Shown here: piece after piece, positions 27,044-28,011 of the stretch
How the letters are laid out: every line of letters starts with the position of its first letter
Position numbering within the stretch: the stretch's first letter is position 1
Source of the DNA: Granulicella sp.
GTDB taxonomy: Bacteria; Acidobacteriota; Terriglobia; Terriglobales; Acidobacteriaceae
Length of the DNA: 28,011 nt
Direction of reading: 5' to 3'
Assembly (NCBI GenBank): GCA_003133205.1
Contig: PKWK01000023.1
Coordinates: 1 to 28,011 of the forward strand
The notes under the pieces: generated by a model
The model's input: the letters and a program-made list of their open reading frames with translations, nothing else
The model's database searches: none
Told to the model about the DNA's origin: nothing
Made by a program: the position numbers and the translations under genes

Positions 27044-27180
27044 GGTCTCCCTGTTAGTCGCACAACTGCTTACCAGCAGGGCATCTATGCGTGTAGATGA
27101 AGAAAGGTCTTCGGTAATATGCGCTGCGCAACACCAACAATCTCGCTGGTACAAAAATCGGGCAGAAACACAGGGAGACC
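27044..27180. repeat. 137-bp nested inverted-repeat element
   Basis: Perfect 11-bp ends GGTCTCCCTGT (27044-27054) and ACAGGGAGACC (27170-27180) enclose further pairs in nested order: CTGC/GCAG (27066-27069, 27162-27165) and TACCAGC/GCTGGTA (27071-27077, 27145-27151). Two local hairpins lie inside, CATCTA/TAGATG (27082-27099) and GAAGA/TCTTC (27099-27112). It could be a MITE-like element or a structured 3' region of the amidotransferase mRNA, whose stop is 6 bases before it. I see no clear target-site duplication. Confidence 0.45.
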
Positions 27181-27222
27181 CCGCATACACCCTTAGCAGC
27201 CCGTGGTGCAAGTGTCTAAATC

Positions 27223-28011
27223 TCAGATGAGCGGAACGTATGAGTCTACGGAGAGGTGGCTGCGATAAAGGGCGAGAATCGGGTCATTGCTGGCAGTTAC
27301 CGCGCCATCCGGGCGATAGCTGCATGTAAGCCACGCAAAAAGACGCCGAAGGAGCCTGACAGCCCGGTTTCTCAGCTCTCGTGGCGTTCCTGCGCCCAGC
27401 ATCTTGCGCAGGATGAGACTGATATTGAACGCGCCGACGTGGATCAGCAGACGCTTCAAAATATTCTCATGTCCGCGCAAGGTGCAGCGCCGCATTCCAC
27501 CCGTTTCGTAGCAGTGAGCAAAGCTGCGTTCAACCAACTCGCCACGTCTTCGCAGCAACTGTTTGCCGTAATTGCCCGTCACCCTGTTCTGGTTGGCCTC
27601 GACCGCCTGCTGCTCAGCCTGCTTGCCGTCCCAGTTTCGTTTGCCCGCCTGCTTTCTCTCGGGAATATACGTGCGAACGTCGAGGTCCTTCACCTGCTCA
27701 AGAACCGCGCCGCTGTGATACCCCTTGTCCGCAACTAACTCCTCGAGCCCGTCGATATTGACCTTCGGACGATCTTCCGGGTGTAACTCTACTTCGCGCA
27801 CCACTAACTCGGCTACTGCGAATCCTGCCGCGGCCAGGGTTTCGTGTACGGTCGTCGTGTCGCCCAGGTCGGCGGCCTGCAGGGTAACGGCTACCACCGC
27901 GCCCGAGTCCATGTCCACTGCGTGCTCGGCCTTATGCGCAAGATGCGTGCTGCCGTCCTTCATCTTCGCCACCCGCGCGTCCTCGTCGGTGGGACTCTTC
28001 CACTCCTTGTT
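27223..28011 (-). mobile_element. DDE transposase, C-terminal part (runs off right edge)
   Basis: The frame is open from the right edge (NKEWKSPTDEDARVAKMKDG) to the stop at 27223. It shows HLAHKAEHAVDMDSGAVVAVTLQ, LVADKGYHSGAVL and RRRGELVERSFAHCYETGGMRR, followed by HENILKRLLIHVGAFNISLILRKMLG. This is a DDE transposase of the large IS4/IS5/IS1182-like group: the second Asp is in ADKGYHS and the Glu in GELVERS. I cannot place the family more exactly. The left end of the element lies between 27181 and 27222 or overlaps the repeat element; its terminal repeat is not recognised because the right end is outside the window. Confidence 0.85.

Overview
This 28 kb window looks like a contig from a free-living, respiring soil- or sediment-type bacterium of moderate GC content (about mid-50s % by eye, not computed). 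The b558-type succinate dehydrogenase, NarGHJI, a 14-residue-spaced cytochrome b, IS1380-like debris and an acidobacterial-looking universal stress protein make Acidobacteriota my best guess. That guess is inference only: there is no rRNA or marker gene here.

Bases 2-6348 form a tight same-strand respiratory operon: the 3' part of narG, then narH, narJ, narI, a Tat-type Rieske protein, a cytochrome b with a fused C-terminal cytochrome c domain, and a hemerythrin-type protein resembling iron-centre repair proteins. The genes overlap or lie within about 30 bases of each other, so a membrane nitrate reductase and a complete quinol:cytochrome c-type module appear to be made together. This is the most interesting part of the window.

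Bases 6349-9246 hold a decayed YeaO/DUF488 copy, a ZIP metal transporter, an intact YeaO/DUF488 gene and a xylose-isomerase-like TIM-barrel protein. Bases 9287-12671 are sdhCAB, followed on the same strand by metE (12743-15028). A DinB-like protein faces metE. Next come a gene-poor stretch with two abutting palindromes (16160-16195) and an NRAMP transporter whose first membrane segment is split by a frameshift, with an ACCAT/ATGGT palindrome cluster just upstream.

Bases 17938-23285 carry acnA, a SpoIIE/PP2C-type phosphatase with an unusual internal insertion, and a class II fructose-bisphosphate aldolase with a plausible promoter. Central carbon metabolism (acnA, sdhCAB, fba) and methionine synthesis thus lie next to the respiratory operon.

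From 23.4 kb to the right edge the DNA is a graveyard with a few intact genes. It holds a 5'-truncated universal stress protein head to head with a 5'-truncated methyltransferase, an intact FmdE-like gene, a broken IS1380-family transposase abutting an N-terminal fragment of poxB, an intact class I glutamine amidotransferase, a nested inverted-repeat element, and a DDE transposase running off the right end. I see no tRNA, rRNA or CRISPR array.
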